From NCBI GenBank assembly GCA_937925855.1, contig CALAMO010000033.1:1-52809 (forward strand): DNA of 52,809 bases, written 5' to 3'. The translations under genes and the position numbers were made by a program. The DNA is from an uncultured Thiotrichaceae bacterium (GTDB lineage Bacteria; Pseudomonadota; Gammaproteobacteria; Thiotrichales; Thiotrichaceae). Each line of letters starts with the position of its first letter. The stretch's first letter is position 1. Under the pieces are notes generated by a model. The model was not told where the DNA came from. It worked only from the letters and a program-made list of their open reading frames with translations, and ran no database searches. This document shows, one piece after another, positions 52,169-52,809 of this stretch.

Positions 52169-52486
52169 TTAATGGTTACAAGCAACTTTATTTCTAATGT
52201 GTTTAAGTATAACGAAAAACCATGGAATTAAAATAATAAGAAAGATTAAAGGGAAAATCTCGTGAATTACTAAAACTCCACCGTTAGCTGAAACTTTCCA
52301 TTCAATACATTCTTTAGTTACACAGGTTAATTCGCGATATTGAAAAAATAGCCAAGCTAAGGAAAAAAAAGTCATTGCAACAATATGAGGAAGATTAAAT
52401 TTTAGTGTTCGGTTTAAATAGCCAACTAAAAATAAAATAAGGGGAAACATTAAGATTATAATACTTATTACCCAAAAAGATGTCAT
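52169..52486 (-). CDS. Small AT-rich membrane protein of unknown function
   Basis: A 105-residue protein with three predicted membrane helices (FWVISIIILMFPLILFLVGY, IVAMTFFSLAWLFFQY and FPLIFLIILIPWFFVILKHI) and one pair of Cys in a short extracytoplasmic loop (CVTKEC). GAGGT sits five bases before the ATG, which supports it as a real gene. Base composition is much more AT-rich than the rest of the window, suggesting recent acquisition. I do not recognise the family. It lies between two intron-like sequences. Confidence 0.55.
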   Translation of the reverse strand: MTSFWVISIIILMFPLILFLVGYLNRTLKFNLPHIVAMTFFSLAWLFFQYRELTCVTKECIEWKVSANGGVLVIHEIFPLIFLIILIPWFFVILKHIRNKVACNH

Positions 52487-52671
52487 TTAAACCTCTGCTT
52501 TTATTTTTTGTAATTGAAGGGTTTATAATCCCCCAATGTAATTTAAGGCACTTTTTAACTTTTGAAACATAACGCCGCGGTAAGCTGCGGCTATTTCGTT
52601 GATTGTGTTGTGGTAGCGTAGCGATCACCATATAAACAAGCGACGGAATAGCCGTCAGGCTTGACCGCCTT

Positions 52672-52809
52672 GTGTACGCCCAGCATGGGCATGAATTAAT
52701 GGAGTGAAAGTCTCCTGTTGGCAAATCACCGCCAGAATCTCAAGTTAGTAGTATGGCGTTAACAACTAGCGAATGGCAACTGCAAAATCGTGAGGTTTTG
52801 TGGGAAGGA
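52672..52809 (+). mobile_element. Probable 5' end of a group II intron (runs off the window)
   Basis: GTGTACGCCCAGCATGGGC, then a GGAG / CTCC hairpin around TGAAAGT (about 52700-52714), resembles the 5' domain I start of group II introns found in gammaproteobacteria. The retron-type maturase ORF would lie beyond the window. The region 52487-52671 before it shows a GCCGC / GCGGC stem (about 52567-52585) and no gene. Confidence 0.45.

Noticed and set aside
52560-52672. Integron attC-like site suggested by the GCCGCGGTAAGCTGCGGC stem
   Set aside because: I could not find paired GTTRRRY / RYYYAAC core sites at the expected positions, so the cassette idea is not supported.

Overview
The window looks like chromosomal DNA of a gammaproteobacterium of moderate GC. 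Support comes from the zapA / TIGR02449 gene pair divergent from ygfB-pepP-ubiH, a DbpA-type helicase and MurJ. An ABC importer and exolytic lyase for alginate oligosaccharides point to a marine or brackish habitat, though the genus cannot be fixed from the sequence.

Left edge (1-3.7 kb): the start of an IS481-like transposase, a BrnT-like toxin/antitoxin pair, then two DEAD-box RNA helicases (dbpA followed by an rhlE-like gene whose motif II reads DEVD). A DMT exporter and a dienelactone-hydrolase-like protein follow.

Sugar-acid region (4.7-22.5 kb): a tripartite tricarboxylate (TTT) transporter operon (tctC, tctB, tctA), a small uncharacterised gene, a beta-hydroxyacid dehydrogenase and a collapsed Gfo/Idh oxidoreductase remnant. 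A GntR regulator is divergent from it. Next comes a mannonate-dehydratase-family enzyme. A second operon (gntR, ATPase, two permeases, binding protein, heparinase-II/III-like protein) matches, by length, calcium loop and catalytic residues, the alginate oligosaccharide importer plus PL15 exolyase described in Sphingomonas A1 and Agrobacterium. RidA and a Gfo/Idh dehydrogenase lie upstream. Inferred logic: oligo-uronides are imported by ABC transport, cut to monomers in the cytoplasm, and reduced or dehydrated towards 2-keto-3-deoxygluconate. Two long inverted repeats sit between these genes.

Middle (22.8-33 kb): a DMT transporter, an NTF2-like protein, a HIT protein and a glycine-amidinotransferase homologue closed by a clear terminator. 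Then an RND efflux pair whose adaptor has an extraordinarily long heptad-built coiled-coil hairpin, and a membrane-anchored triheme cytochrome c whose central domain lacks the usual axial Met.

Phenylacetate block (33-39 kb): paaZ and paaABCDE, encoding the ring-epoxidising oxygenase, its reductase and the ring-opening enzyme. The CoA ligase, beta-oxidation genes and a recognisable regulator are absent. A decayed tandem copy of the paaA 5' end sits just upstream of paaA. Convergent to it are a BisC/DMSO-reductase-family molybdoenzyme and an MFS transporter.

Housekeeping block (42.5-48.2 kb): zapA and its coiled-coil partner, divergent from ygfB, pepP, ubiH, murJ.

Right edge (48.2-52.8 kb): a fatty-acid-hydroxylase-family protein, an AraC regulator divergent from an SDR gene broken by an in-frame TAG, a small membrane protein, then AT-rich mobile-looking DNA with what seem to be the 3' end of one group II intron and the 5' end of another. 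No tRNA, rRNA or CRISPR array was seen.
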